This document shows positions 9,516 to 21,671 of a stretch of DNA of 64,000 bases, in pieces. Made by a program: the position numbers and the translations under genes. Source of the DNA: Chinchilla lanigera (taxonomy: Eukaryota > Chordata > Mammalia > Rodentia > Chinchillidae); NCBI RefSeq assembly GCF_000276665.1, contig NW_004955447.1, positions 14,381,312 through 14,445,311 of the forward strand, in the 5' to 3' direction. Numbering within the stretch: the first letter of the stretch is position 1; the number at the start of each line of letters is the position of its first letter. Below the pieces are notes generated by a model. It saw only the letters and a list, made by a program, of their open reading frames with translations. It was not told the origin of the DNA and did not search any database.

Positions 9516-12500
9516 ATGAATAATTCTGGAAAATATTAAATTCAAGAAATAAAGCACAGAGACAAGACAGGAGAGATCATAGACTTTTTAGGACTCGGAG
9601 ATGATTTAGGGATTGTCAGACCTGGAGAACTTTTTACAAAACCTCAGTGACTGGGCTTCACTGTAGGCAGATTAGCCAGATCCCTTCAGTGAGGCGCTCC
9701 GGCCTGCATTTATAAAGTACTCCTGTGCAGCTAGGGACGACAGCCAGTGAAACTCAAGCCCCTCACTTGGCAGATGAAGATGGCAAGGGCCATAGAGTAT
9801 GGGGCAGTCCAGGGCCACATGGCCAGTGTGTCCCATGTCAGAGGAAGGCTGGGAGGCCCAGGGAACACCGTGAGGGCTCAGAGGGAAAGAGCTGCTTCGG
9901 CTCTGAGGCCAAGGTTCCAGCTCTAGCTGAGACAGGGGACCCGGGCCTTCCAAGGCCATTCTTGGAACCCGGAAGTGCTCTGGGCACAAGCTTCAGGGAT
10001 TGTTCGGCGCCTCAGAGGTGCATTTGTGCAGGAGGAGTGTGCTAATGCGAAAGGGGAGGATGAGAAGGATTGTCTCAAAACTGAAGCTTCTTTTTGTTCC
10101 CTGGATGGTGTCTGCTGTAAGCAAGAGGATTATACAGTAATTACTGAGAAGAACCTGGGTGGAAGCACCAGGCACTCTGCTCTGGGGCACAGCCAAGTTG
10201 TTTGTTCAAGAAATAGGATGAATTCTTAGCACAGGGATTAGTCTATCTGGCACTACTGGGTCCTGTGGCCACCTGGTCAGGTTTTAGAGCGAGTCCCATT
10301 TTCCCTTCCACCCAAATGTGCACTTCTGGGGCCTCACTCTCTCGGGGCTTTGCCTACCCTCCTGGGAAAGCTAATTAAAGTTATGAGTGTAATACGCAAT
10401 AATTTCTTAATTTCCCTCCCTGGGATATTAAATAGGTTCCAGCAAGATAACATATCTGGGAGTGCTTTGAAATGTTATGTAAATATAATTACCATTTGAA
10501 TTTTTAAATGAGGCACTCAGGAGAATCCGTTTTAGGCAAAATATGTAATCTCTACTTGTTAGAACCAAGCAACTTGCTGAGAAAACGTACAGCAAGACCG
10601 TGGGTTTTCAGTAGAATTCTGCAAGTCCCACCCTGTAGGCAACTATCCACAGATTGTGGGCGCTGACAGATTTCTTTTTCTGAATCAGACCGTTCTTTGT
10701 TAAATTCAGTTGTCCTCATTGGAAGAGGCTGTATTTCATTTATCTTTCTGAAAAATGGAAAGCTGCCTTACGGTCTCTACAGTGTGGACAAAACATCAAG
10801 AGGTTCTGTCTCAGGGCTTTGCAAACATCCCTCATTCCCCCGGCACAGCAGAAGGCTGGCACTGGGAGAGCAGCAGGCTCAGCTGTAGTGACCAGGAGCC
10901 TCCTTCCTTGGGGACTGGGTCCTGTGGTCCCAGCAACCCCCGCTACCGGTTCTGGGGGTGCTGTGCCGATGCCTGCCTGTCATCCCATTGGAAAAGCTGA
11001 GACTGCTTTGGTGTCCCACCCCTCCTTTCTGGGGAGGCGCAGGGAAGCAGCAGCAGGCACAGTGGGGAAGGGAGGGCACAGCAAGCTCCGCCCGGTGCCC
11101 TGGGAGCTGCAGACTCACTGCAGACTTGGGCTCTGCACAGCAAGTGGCCGTCAACGCCGGTCTAATGTTAGCAGGCTAAATGCTGCTTCCTGCCAGAGTT
11201 TCCCGAAAAAGTCAAAATTAAAAATGTGAGCAAGCGATGGGTTGGCGTGCCTGATAAAACGGGTTTGTGTAAGTGACAGACTCCCTCCTTTGGATGGCTT
11301 TTCTTTGACCATTTCCCCATTACCTTTATGTTGAAATTTTCTCAGTGTGGAGTGGTTTAGTTCCCAGGGTCACTTTGACACTTTTTAGAGAGGCTGTGCT
11401 ATGACCCAATCCAGATGAGGCTTTGGATGCTGTTGATGGCTTCCTCAGGCTCCTAAACACCAAGGGAGTGGAGATGGCAGATGGGAGAAAGGTGGGTGGC
11501 CTGGAGGGTTGTATAAAGTGCCAACCTGCCCGTTACAAACCACCATCAAAGGACCCCAAGACAGGTCCTGGCCCTCTCGGTCCACACGCATCTCGCCCGC
11601 TCCCTGGGGTGTGCCTGCGGCAGGCAGACCGTTGAGGGTGCGGAGGACCTGAGGCCACCTGTGTCCCCACGCGGACGGGCAAGTCTGTGTGCTCCTTGGC
11701 TGCACCTGGCCCTCGAGGCCCTGACGTGGCATTGCCATTCCGGCGCTGTGGACCCTGAAGACACTCTGTGCAGGGTGTGGGGGGTGGGTCCCAGCAGGAG
11801 CAGGTCAGGCTCAATCTGGGCTCTGCGCCAAGTCCTTTACAGTCCCGGCGACTCACTTCCCTGTGGGAAGACTCGTGTTTGTACTGCCCAGGTTGAGAAC
11901 TCATTAACGTGCGTCGGCTTATCAAAAGTGAAGCTCCAAATAAATGCTGGGAGTTCAAGGAGTGAGTCATCACAAGGTTAAGTAAGTTACTCTGATACTC
12001 GTCAGGTTGTGTTAGCTCACAGGCATGTCCTACAGCAATGGAAGCCCCGTTAAAAATAGGGAAGCCCATTTTTACCCATCCCATACAACTTCTTATAACT
12101 TCCTCCCGGTGGTTTTGAGAAAATGTGACTAAACGTAGAAGCCCAGCCAGATCTTTCACAAGTGAACTATTCTGCCCTTGTATGCTAAAAGCAAACAAAA
12201 AGATGTAGATACCAATCTGTTCTAATCTCAGTGTATACGGGGCAGGAAGCTAATGACCGTCATTCTAGCCACTGGATAGGTCAAGAGGTCAAGATGGGGC
12301 TTTCCTGGAATTGTTAAGGTCGTGGCAGATCTGCTTACACAGTGTAGTCTTTGTCGATGTGTTTCCGTTTCCTTCCTGTGTGGCTTCTCCCCAAGGAAAT
12401 GTACACTCACAACCGACCTTAGCTCTTATACTCGCTCAGCCCTTCCCGAGTTCCTAGTCTACTGGTGCCCAAGAGTGAAATCTATTCTGTGAAAAACTTT

Positions 12501-12950
12501 CATTCAGTAATAAATGCCGGAAGTATCTATGACTTTATGAAGTCCTCCTCTTCATTCTCCACCTTGGGAGATGGCTAGAATTGGGGGGTGCAAACCGGGA
12601 ATGAAGACAACAGGAGACCAACAGGAGACACTTCCATCACCTCACCAGACTGGGCTCAGGGCTCCCCGAGTGAAAAGGGAAACACATCATTGGAACAAGT
12701 TTTGAAGAGTTCCTAGATGACTAAGCATTAGTCAGACCTAGAAGAAGCAGCTAAAGGACCTGGTCTTATTTAATGTGCACAAGAGAAAGCTAAAAAGCCA
12801 TTCGGTGACACTGAAAACAGGAGACGTCCTTGCCCTTTCGCCTCACCCTTTAAGGAGAACCGGAGCCCAGGTGTTGGTGTGAGCTGCAGTGGGAAGACGT
12901 ACATGAGCCATGATATACGCCCTTGTTGGCAAAAAGTACACTGAAGAGAA
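9516..12950. other. unique DNA, presumed HOPX intron
   Basis: No coding exon or young repeat recognised. An AT-rich segment with TAATTA-type words lies at about 10360-10560 and is listed separately. Confidence 0.4.
10360..10560. promoter_or_regulatory. AT-rich block, possible conserved non-coding element
   Basis: Contains GCTAATTAAAG, TATTAAATAGG, TAATTACCATTTG and AAATATAATTACC words in otherwise GC-balanced intron, with no SINE or LINE pattern seen. Regulatory status is a guess; conservation was not tested. Confidence 0.2.
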
Positions 12951-12969
12951 CTTTGCAGGCAAGCTCTGA

Positions 12970-13068
12970 GCACACTTTTTTTTGTGTGTGTGGTACCGGG
13001 AACCGAACTCATGACCTCGCACTTGCCAGGCAGGCACTGTGCCACTGAGCTAAATCCCCAGCCCCTGT
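12970..13068 (-). repeat. ID SINE with 13-bp target duplication
   Basis: Reversed ID body (GGTACCGGGAACCGAACTC ... GCTAAATCCCCAGCCCC). It is flanked by AGGCAAGCTCTGA at 12957-12969 and 13069-13081. The perfect duplication indicates a recent insertion. Confidence 0.93.
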
Positions 13069-13554
13069 AGGCAAGCTCTGAAGAGGAGAAAGCCGTCAAT
13101 CTTTTAACTGTTGAGTGGTTTTTGCTTTCTTTGCTCACTTTGACACCTAGGCTTATGTTACCATATTCTTCAATTCGTGTTATACACAAGGCCCACTCTG
13201 AGATTTCCCATCTTATTCTATTTCTCAATGTTTTAACTCTACATTGTATTTTGAAATTCATGCTGCTGTTGATATCTCTAATGCGTTATTTCTAAGTGCT
13301 TATGAATATTCTTCTGTTTAGCTATGGCTTTATTTACTGAAGCATCTAGTGTTGCTGCTTATTCTTACAAATGATGTAGTAATGCATGTCCTCGAAAGTA
13401 CACCGGACTACCCCCTGAGATGTGGGTATGGGGTAGGGAAAGGCCAGGCTGGAGAGCCTGTGCTTCCTCGCCCAGTGTGGAATACTGAACTGCCCATGGA
13501 CAGCACAGACGCGGCATCACAAGTTCTGATCTACTACTTCAAACATTCAGAAGC

Positions 13555-13615
13555 AGCGCAAGGTCGTGAGTTCGGTTCCCGGTACCAGAGAAAAACCAAA
13601 AAAAAAAAAAAAAAC
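13555..13615 (+). repeat. 5'-truncated ID SINE with 15-bp target duplication
   Basis: Only the 3' half of an ID (AAGGTCGTGAGTTCGGTTCC, GGTACCAG, A-tail) lies between copies of CAAACATTCAGAAGC (13540-13554 and 13616-13630). Confidence 0.9.
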
Positions 13616-13630
13616 CAAACATTCAGAAGC

Positions 13631-15157
13631 TTCTTGGTGTTTCTGAATATTTTAATTAGAGGCAGATTGACAGAAACAACTTTCTATAACTTAAAGAGAG
13701 AGCTTTAGTGAGCTCCCTTTCTTAATGTCATTTTCTTAAATTGAAATTTGTCTCTACCTTGATCACTGATTACCGGGACAAGACAAATGAAATGCTCTAA
13801 GAAATTGTATTGTTCCTGAGGCTGAGCAAAGTTTATAAAATGTCTTACCATTTCAAGTGTTGCAAAATGTAGTGTCATTCAGTTACCTGACATTATATCC
13901 TGAGTCACTGGAAAGATGGATTAGTACCTTGTGTTTATGTAGTGTTTGCAGTCTATAGCACCATTCATAAATATCCCGTCTCATTCAGTCCTACAATAAC
14001 ACCTTGAGAAAGGCGGAGTAGGATGACCATGATGGGTGATGTTTCAGGTCACTTGGAGAGTAAGCGATACAGCTGGAGGAAGACTTCAGCTCTTCCAAGG
14101 CTCCATCTGTCTTTTCCTGTAGTGTGTTTGGTGCTTGGAGAAGAGATCTGTGGTGGGTTCACAGTTGTGCCGTGAGCTGGGCTTTCTACTGTGTCTGTCT
14201 TCTTCAGGTATTTTGTGATGTGGTGAGGAAGCTAAAGCCTCTGTTTTTCCCACCGCCAGGATACCTGCTCATACAAACAGCTCAAGTGAAGAAAAAGTAA
14301 GGCCCGTAAACTGAACGTCCCGGCAACAGGCAGCATGGGCGGTTGGACTTTAGCATAATTCAGAGCTCCACAAGGTGCCTGCTGTGTGTCCCTTGTATCC
14401 ATTAGCTAACTGCAGTCGTAAAATGAGAATGGTGGTAGGGTCATAAAATGTAATAATTCATCGAGGTAGATTTACGCAAAGTGAAAACTCTATTCTCTCA
14501 GTCCTTTCTGGGTTTTTCATAATGCACAGACTCTCTGAGGAAGCCATGAGTACTTGCTTAATGTGGGGTTCAGTGGCCAAAGGAGGAACACGCAGCGGGG
14601 AAGCCTAGCCACCCGGTGACCACGTCTGTGTGAGGCCACACGGGACCCTGATTACTGCTTCTCGTCGCATAGTTCTGGCTTGGGCAAAAATACTGTCCAC
14701 CTCTGCATAGCTTCTCAGAAAATAAACCATGATGTCAGGGTTTAAACATGCTCCAAATGACAGATGATCAGCTTTGCCCAGAGTCTAGCGGGGATAAGAA
14801 CATTTTCAGAAAGGGTCTCTAACTCTTTAACATTCTAAAGTTACTGTATCGCTGCAGGGCAGTAAGACAACTTTATCCATTTGGTTCTCGATTATCTCTG
14901 TGGGACTTATCTGTGTTGGATTCATTTTGATTACCAGACTGATTTCTGTCATCACCATTTCAATTTTTGAGTATTCCTCCTCTTCTATACCTCTCCCTGT
15001 GCTGCTATTGATCTAATTAACGCTCACCTAAACAAAACATAATTAGGAAGTTAAGTAGTCAACCGAAAGCTAAGAACTTACTTCAAAATACAGAAAGAAT
15101 ATTTATAGCTGCCATTTTTACTTATTTGGGCCATTTCTCCTCTCCACAGACTATTTA
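13631..15157. other. unique DNA with a MIR fragment, presumed intron
   Basis: Apart from the MIR near 13935-14110, no feature is recognised. Confidence 0.4.
13935..14110 (-). repeat. MIR SINE fragment
   Basis: 'ctcattcagtcctacaataa' followed by 'caggtcacttggagagtaag' and 'agctggaggaagacttcagc' follows the reversed MIR order, diverged. Confidence 0.45.
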
Positions 15158-15284
15158 TTTATTTATTTATTGTCTTTTTGAGACAGAGTCTCACTGTGCA
15201 GTTCAAGCTGGACTTGGGGTCACTTTGTAACCCAGGCTGGTCTAAAACTCACAACAATCCTCCTGCCTCAGCCTCCCAAGTGCT
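15158..15284 (-). repeat. B1-like SINE with 15-bp target duplication
   Basis: Starts in an ATTT-rich tail, then 'gagacagagtctcactgtgc' and 'cctgcctcagcctcccaagt'. Flanked by TCCACAGACTATTTA at 15143-15157 and 15285-15299. Confidence 0.9.
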
Positions 15285-15299
15285 TCCACAGACTATTTA

Positions 15300-16339
15300 C
15301 AAAGTTGATCTTTGTTGTTGTTATTTGCTTTCAAGCTTAGTCGTATAAATTTCTCTTTAGTTTTAATGATTCTTGTTAGGAAACCCGGAGAACTTTTGCT
15401 GTAGCAAAAATCCACTTGTCTAACTTCTTGTGTGTTCACTCATCAGACACTTTCAAAGATGAGATTTGATCATTAAATTTACTTCACAGATCTCACCCTT
15501 CCTCTAGTAGGTAGTTTGAAAAGCACATGGCTTGGCTCCATAGAAAACTTTAGAACCAGCTGTTTTGGTTTCTGTTTATATTTGATCATAAGACAAAGCC
15601 CTGTTTGAGATATAATGGATATTCACACTCACTAAGCATTAGTATAACTGTGCTAACAACCCACACCAGGCAGAGGCTCAAGCAGGATTCATCCTACCAG
15701 ACACATTTCTAACCTAGTATTTAAGTTGCAATAAAAATGAAAGGTCAGGAAATTGAAGCTACTGGGTATCCTCTTACCTTTAACTAAGAGCTGCAATGTT
15801 AGGCTTTCTTAAGAGTAAAAAAACAGCCTCCTCTTCATTACCCTGTCTAAATATATGTTGTTCTGTCCTCTAAGAGACTGCTAGGCTACAATTTGCTAAT
15901 CCATATAGCACCAGAGCAGCCCAAGCACTATAGGAGCTGTTTACGGGGCTCACATCCAAATGAGGAATGTAACGGTTTATCTCTAAGAGGGAACTAGAGG
16001 TGCAGGTTGCCTGGGCTGCTCCCCTTCTATGCCTGGTGACCTCTCTGCTTAAGAGCATTCTTTTTACTCTTAAGCATTCCAGGTCAGATGATAAATCCTT
16101 TGGCCACCTTGATTTAACAGACAGCCTGGGTATTAAGAAGCACCTGGGTTCAAAATGTTTTGCAGGCTCCTCATTGCCCTTTGAAGTAGGAATTTGGTAC
16201 AAAATGTTCAGCAAATTGAGGACAGAGCTCAGAATGTCCTCTGTACTGCACTTTTTTTGGGCCAGTGACATCCTTAAACTGCTTGTGCAGAACAACGTGA
16301 TAATTTAAAACCCAGGCCACTCTGATCATCAGAATTTTA
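15300..16339. other. unique DNA, presumed HOPX intron
   Basis: AT-rich with open frames on both strands around 15870-16308 that lack any recognisable domain. No repeat or exon is identified. Confidence 0.4.
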
Positions 16340-16760
16340 GAAGAGAAATCATCTCGGGGTCATCTGGCCCAACACCTTCACTTTTCTGGATTAAAAAATA
16401 ATTATAAGGGGCTGGGGATTTAGCTCAGTGGCACAGCGCCTGCCTGGCAAGCACAAGGTCGTGAGTTCGGTTCCCGGGACCAGAACACACTCCCCTCAAA
16501 AAAAAAAGTCCTTAAAAATTAATTATAACACTTCCGAAAATCTGTCTGTTGTTTTACACTTTGCTGAGTTGTTGCATGAGTATCATTTCACTGGGTCCTA
16601 ACTGGAGTAAACAGGCAGGGAAGGAGGCTTTGGCTACATTTTACAAATATAAGACTAAATTTCAAACTAATTAAATGACACCCCCAAGGTCATATGAAGA
16701 CTAAGTGAGGAGCTGAAGTTGAAACCTAGCCTGACTCCTTCTCCAGGGCTTCTTTCACTA
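16340..16760 (-). repeat. MIR SINE interrupted by an ID element
   Basis: The right part ('ctacattttacaaatataag', 'acccccaaggtcatatgaag', 'aggagctgaagttgaaacct') follows reversed MIR. An ID insertion occupies 16408-16510. The left part is weaker. Confidence 0.4.
16408..16510 (+). repeat. ID SINE
   Basis: Full 5' start GGGGCTGGGGATTTAGCTCA through TCGTGAGTTCGGTTCCCGGG and an A-tail. A TAATTATAA word occurs on each side as the probable target duplication. The A box (TAGCTCAGTGG) and B box (GAGTTCGGTTCCC) of the tRNA-derived promoter are visible. Confidence 0.93.
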
Positions 16761-17800
16761 TCCCACAGCACTTTATATTTTCATTCATAAATGCAGACTG
16801 GAAATGTATCACCTCCATATAATTACTCCTCACAGATATGCAGCATTCCCGCTGTAACCACTGCCTTACACTCCAAAGCCGCTCTCTCTACTGTTGTCTC
16901 TCCGCAGGCGACAGGAGCGCTGGCCAGCAACTAAACTGTTCTTGTCTGACAGCGCCCCTTGGTGGCAGGCTCAGGAACATGACACACAAAGTCCTATCCG
17001 TTTTCAGGTATCTTGGGTAGAAGGATGTGGAGGAAAAGAAAAAGGAAGGTAACCCTGGATTTTCTTTTCTTTTTTCTTTTTCAAGAAAAAAAAAAAAAGC
17101 TTCAATTGTAAAGTTAAAGAGAAGCTAGGAAAGGACTCCAGTGTAAGTAGCTGGAGGTGAGGGTCACACTCTGATATGGGGTGGGGGGTTCAGACTGGCC
17201 AGCTCACAGAGGCAGGATGCCACTTCAGGTCTTTTCTTTATTGTCCATAGTTACAACATGATTAATCATATCTCAGACAACCTATGTCTCACACCAACAC
17301 TCAGCATTCCCGTTCCTTGTCCCTCTTTCCCAGTCTTTATCCTATCTATGACAGCACATCTCTAATTATTCTTCTTCTATGTCAAGATGAAGAAAGTCAT
17401 ACTTCCTTTTTGTTTTTGTTTTAATCCACACTTCCTTTTTGTTAACACACATTAGTTATATAGAATGGTGTGTTTCACGGTGACATCTTCGTATGTACAT
17501 ATAACATACTTTGATCACATACCCCCACCACCACCATATAAATGGACCTTTGCAAAAGCAGCTTGTTTACCAATGGAGACCTCCCAAGAGGAGATCACAG
17601 AGATGGGACTCTCTCCTTTCAATTGCCTGTTTATTTCCAAGAAGGTAAACTAAATATTTCATTTATTTCACAGCATACTCAAAAGAGAAGCTTGGGCTCC
17701 ATTGTTGTCTTTCTCCATTTTCCCATGTGTCCACATATGAGAGTAAAACAGGGTTTGGGCTATCAGTGAAAAGAACTCAGTGTATCCACAGAGTCAAAAT
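16761..17800. other. unique DNA, presumed intron
   Basis: Contains an A-run near 17085-17098 and otherwise nothing recognisable. Confidence 0.35.
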
Positions 17801-17807
17801 TCTCTTT

Positions 17808-17924
17808 CTTTTTCTCTGTGAGAGAGGGTCTATCTATGTAGTCCAGTCTGGTCTTAAGCTCTCCATCCTCCTGCCTGAACCTTCTGAGTGCTGGGATTTC
17901 TGGAGTGACCTACCACACCCACAT
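17808..17924 (-). repeat. diverged B1-like SINE
   Basis: 'gtctatctatgtagtccagt' to 'gagtgctgggatttctggag' and 'accacacccac' match a reversed B1 with many substitutions. Confidence 0.7.
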
Positions 17925-18027
17925 ATGAAAGGAATTTTATTTTCAGGATTAACCAATGATTCATTCACTGCTGGAAGTCATTCACAGACCCCTTCCCTTC
18001 TGGTATCATAATACTCTCTGTTTTCTG

Positions 18028-18132
18028 TTTGTTTGGGGTTTTTTTGTTTGTTTTTCTCCAGTACCGAGAATCGAACTCATGACCTTGCGCTTGCCAGGCA
18101 GGCGCTTTGCCACTGAGCTAAATCCCCAGCCC
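18028..18132 (-). repeat. ID SINE with 14-bp target duplication
   Basis: Reversed ID (CCAGTACCGAGAATCGAACT ... GCTAAATCCCCAGCCC) between CTCTCTGTTTTCTG copies at 18014-18027 and 18133-18146. Confidence 0.93.
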
Positions 18133-18373
18133 CTCTCTGTTTTCTGAACAGTGTATAGAAAGTCTAGATCACTCAGAGCCTTGTTATAACAACCATTTCA
18201 GAAGGCTCCTTAGTCAGTTCACTACAAGGCTGAATATCTAGGGGCTGAGTTGCTCAGCTCCAGCTGTCTAGTTGTAGCTGACCTGTCCATCTCATTCTGT
18301 GGGGTGCTGGACCTTTTCCTCCTGGCATGTTCCGTTACTCACTAATGTCATCTTCCCTCTATGTCTGCCCCAG

Positions 18374-18421
18374 AGAGTGAGGAGAAACAAAGCCACCTGG
18401 GTGATGGCGATGCTGCCGGTG
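18374..18421 (+). other. candidate small exon
   Basis: A 48-base segment bounded by CTGCCCCAG|AG (pyrimidine-rich upstream) and GGTG|GTAAGA. An ATG at 18361 opens a frame continuing through the donor. It might be an alternative HOPX 5' exon or chance; no homology is recognised. Confidence 0.2.
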
Positions 18422-18664
18422 GTAAGAACTGGAACTGTTGGCTGACCCACCGAGCTGGTCAGAGCCGTGTGCGCTCACCAGAGCTGAGGACCAGGGCTCA
18501 GGGAGGGAAGCACTGCCCCCAGGGCAGCCCCGGGAAAGGCAGGGCACAGGCTCACTGCTGACCCCTGTGCCACTGGCCGCTTGCCTGTCCTTTCTACCAC
18601 AGCTGCCCAACCGGAAGTTCTGTCTACACAGCTACACCGTGCCAAAAGAAAAGATGGGGTACTG

Positions 18665-18930
18665 ATTAAGAGAGTAGGTGCCGAAGCCAGAATTTCTGGG
18701 TTTGAATCTGTCATTTACTAAACCTGTGATTTGGGGGAAATTACGTACATCTCCTAAAAAGTTTATGTCAGTGTAAGTTTCTGTTTACATCAATTTCCAC
18801 ATGTGTAAGATGAAGGTAAGAGCACCTGCCTCACAGTGTCACTGTTCCTTTATGGTTAAGTGAATTAATGCCTCTGACCACTTAGGCCACAGCCTGGCAC
18901 ATAGTAGTTATGCAATAAATATGTTGTCAT
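18665..18930 (+). repeat. MIR SINE
   Basis: 'tctgggtttgaatctgtcat' through 'ttccacatgtgtaagatgaa', 'agcacctgcctcacagtgtc' and 'cctggcacatagtagttatg' keep the MIR order, with extra sequence in the middle. Confidence 0.7.
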
Positions 18931-19129
18931 AAAAACAAGATGAGATGTCTGTATTCGATTCAACAATAGGAATTAACTCTACATTGTTTGAAGCGCTGAG
19001 AATAGAAAGGTATAAAAATCTATAAAGTTATCTTTTCTAATTTCATGCTTCAGTTAGTACTGTTGAAAACACAGCAGTCTTTGCCTAAATTATGTCCTAA
19101 ATGAAGTCACGTCAAATACCATTGGTTAA

Positions 19130-19270
19130 GATCTGCTCCACAGATATCTAATGAGTACCAGGTAAGTGCCAAGTACTCTTAGTGCGTGCTGGGGAGACAC
19201 AAATGTGTGGGAATGGACACATTCCTCAGAGGAGAGTATAAAATTTAGTGGGGAATCCAGGCCCCGGAGA
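19130..19270 (+). repeat. L2-like fragment
   Basis: 'gagtaccaggtaagtgccaa', 'gtgctggggagacacaaatg' and 'aatttagtggggaatccagg' follow the LINE2 3' pattern. Confidence 0.45.
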
Positions 19271-20016
19271 AATTACTCCGGAACAATTTCAATGTGTTCC
19301 AAGATAACTTTCAAAAAATCCACTCACTAATTCATAAACTATTTGTTCCTGCTTAATACCATCTTCCTCCCTACTCTTCTGCCTGGTTAATGCCTTGTCA
19401 TTAATAGAGGAGGAGAAAAAGGAGGAATTGGGAAGCAGTGGTGAGGAATGAACAGAGAGATCTTTATTGCAGAGAAAACACCAGCGGTGAAATACGAAGC
19501 CAGTGCGCAGTACAGGGAAGACACAGAGGGGACGTTGCTCCCCACGCCTCGTTTTGGAAGCCTCGAGAGGTTCCATCCAGCCGTACATCTTCATGAAGCA
19601 ACCTACCCGGCATTTGATTTTTTAAAAAAAGTTCTAATTTCAACTTAGCCCTTTAGTATTCCAGAAATATTAAAAAAGAGATCATTATCTGGAAAAAGCA
19701 AAATGTGTAAACTGCTCTTACGAGTTTGCCAAACAGGAGACGCCTTACCGAGCACTTAGCTCGCAACCATCTAACGAACAATCATGTAATTCCCCACAGG
19801 CAAGCTCTTTACAGTTAGAGACGTGTTCCGGAGCAACAGCATCTGAACTTTCCAACAGAGCTGTGAACAAGCACAGGTGTGTATTACCACATTCGCGTTT
19901 TCCTTTACGAGAGAAGTAGAAGCCCAGCGAAGTGATCAGTATTTGGGACTTCTAACTATGTGAACTTTTACTATATTAACTCAAATTTCACTTTATTCTT
20001 CATCCTTCTGTTTCTT
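19271..20016. other. unique DNA, presumed intron
   Basis: No gene or clear repeat seen. Confidence 0.35.
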
Positions 20017-20120
20017 TCTTTTTTTTTTTTTTTGGTTTTTCTCCGGTACCGGGAACCGAACTCACGACCTTGCGCTTGCCAGGCAGGCGCTTTTGCCGCT
20101 GAGCTAAATCCCCAGCCCCA
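20017..20120 (-). repeat. ID SINE with 18-bp target duplication
   Basis: T-tract, TCTCCGGTACCGGGAACCGA, then GCTAAATCCCCAGCCCC. Flanked by an 18-bp duplication starting TTCATCCTTCTG at 19999-20016 and 20121-20138. Confidence 0.95.
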
Positions 20121-20138
20121 TTCATCCTTCTGTTTCTT

Positions 20139-21309
20139 AGTTAGGACAGAGGGCTTTTTAAGGCAGGAGGAAAGATCACTTAAAAAAAATAATCCTGGAA
20201 AATAACAAATGAATTAGCAAGTACACAGAACACATAAAAGCATCCGAACTGAAAGTAAAAAAGGAGCATGTAATAAGACCTGGGTGAACGACTGAGGGGC
20301 GTGCGGTCTCACAGCAGGGCTGAAAAATCAGAAACTAAACCTGAAGACACAGGTGCCTGACAGAACTGCAGGAACAAGGTTCTCGGCACGGTTGGCTCGC
20401 TGGCGACCTGCTGGCATGGCATGAATTCTCAGGCGTTTTGGTCTTCCAGCTCCTTGCGCCAAGTGCTCTGTGTCCTGGAACAGCTTGCTTGTTTGTCGCT
20501 GCAAAGCTACAAGTGGTTCTGCTGCGTGCCTGAAATCGTCACACGGGCTCAATATTAAGAGCTGAGATCTCACGGACAAACTTAAACACTCTCCCCAAGT
20601 TACCTGCACTCCGGGGGCCTCATCCGCAAAATGGAATTAGAGGGGAACTTGAAGGGGAGACTCCATGACCTCTGTCGTCTACTGTCGGATAAACACAGGG
20701 CTTTGGAAAGGGATGTGGGAAAGTCTGCAGGGCTCAGGAGTAAAGGGAATGGGGCTGGAGAAACCACAGCAGGTCAGCAATGGTCCGGCCCACACTGGCA
20801 GAGACCCACTGCCTCCTCCCCAGTCTTCAGAGAAGTGACCGACCGTGACTCAGGTAGCACTCAAAGATCCAGACGGGCGATTCAGGGACAGCTTAGAATT
20901 TCTTACACCATAGCGCGCAGTATTTGGAGAAACAAGTTAACCTTGATGCTCATGGAATCACAGATCGCCTTTGCTGCCATAAGCAGAATCAAAGGTAGAA
21001 TCCTCAGTCTGCTCCTGACGCTGTAGATGAGTTGGTCAATTTCTCTTGGCTGCAAAATAAGACTAACTCTTCTGATGATAAGCAAGGTTGTGAGAGGGAC
21101 TGAAATGACGACCGCCTGTCTTCTAGACATCCTCCAGATTCTGCAGTCCAAACATCTGAGCACATTATCCAAGCGCGCATGCGCATCTTGTTTGAAACCC
21201 ACAGCCCAGTGGGGTTGCCCTTTTATATTTTCTGTCTCTCTCCACATCCTTGCTGCTTCTTTACTCAGTCATTTTAAATCTATCTCTGTGGTTTCCATTT
21301 GGAGACTGA
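20139..21309. other. unique DNA, presumed intron
   Basis: Open frames on both strands (for example 20631-21026 +, 20903-21247 -) lack recognisable domains. A perfect GCGCATGCGC palindrome lies at 21175-21184. Confidence 0.35.
21175..21184. promoter_or_regulatory. NRF1-type palindrome GCGCATGCGC
   Basis: Exact match to the NRF1 consensus half-site palindrome, isolated from any CpG island and about 420 bases upstream of the FTL retrocopy. Function is not shown. Confidence 0.3.
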
Positions 21310-21505
21310 TATTTGCTTTTCGTGTGTGTGGTACTGGAGGTTGAACCCGGGGGTGCTCGTCCACTAACCCGTGTCCCTCGCCTTTTTTGTTTTTATTTTG
21401 AGATAGGCTTTGCTAAATTGCCCAAGTGGGCCGTAATTTTGTGACCTTCCTGTCTCAGTCTCCTGAGTAGCTGGGATTATAGGCACGTGTCACTGTGCCT
21501 GACCG
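21310..21505 (-). repeat. B1-ID composite SINE (B4-like)
   Basis: Read in reverse it is a B1-like left part ('ataatcccagctactcagga') joined through an A-rich linker to an ID-like right part that ends in a GTACCAC tail. This matches the organisation of B4-type elements. Confidence 0.65.
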
Positions 21506-21615
21506 GACTGGTATATTTTTAAAGTACAAAGTCAAGTACTAACTCGCAAGAGCTCTCTAGAAGCAAAACAGTAAGACTTTAGTCAGCCATGCCTCCAGAG
21601 GTCCCACGGATCTGT

Positions 21616-21644
21616 TTCTTGCTTCAACAGTGTTTGGACAGAAC
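21616..21644 (+). promoter_or_regulatory. iron-responsive element retained in the FTL retrocopy
   Basis: A CAGTGT loop (21628-21633) sits on a 5-bp upper stem TTCAA/TTGGA with an unpaired C at 21622 and a lower stem from TTCTTG/CAGAAC. All features needed for IRP1/IRP2 binding are present. Compared with the human FTL element from memory, one lower-stem G is A, which keeps or improves pairing. It would confer iron-regulated translation if a transcript started upstream of it. Confidence 0.85.
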
Positions 21645-21671
21645 AGACCAGGGCACTCCCTCTCTCTCTCT

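Noticed and set aside
16408..16480. tRNA gene (A and B box visible)
   Set aside because: It is the tRNA-derived head of an ID SINE with A-tail and target duplication, repeated many times in the window.
20903..21247. 114-codon minus-strand frame with hydrophobic stretches
   Set aside because: No family resemblance and no signals of a gene; left as unique intron DNA.
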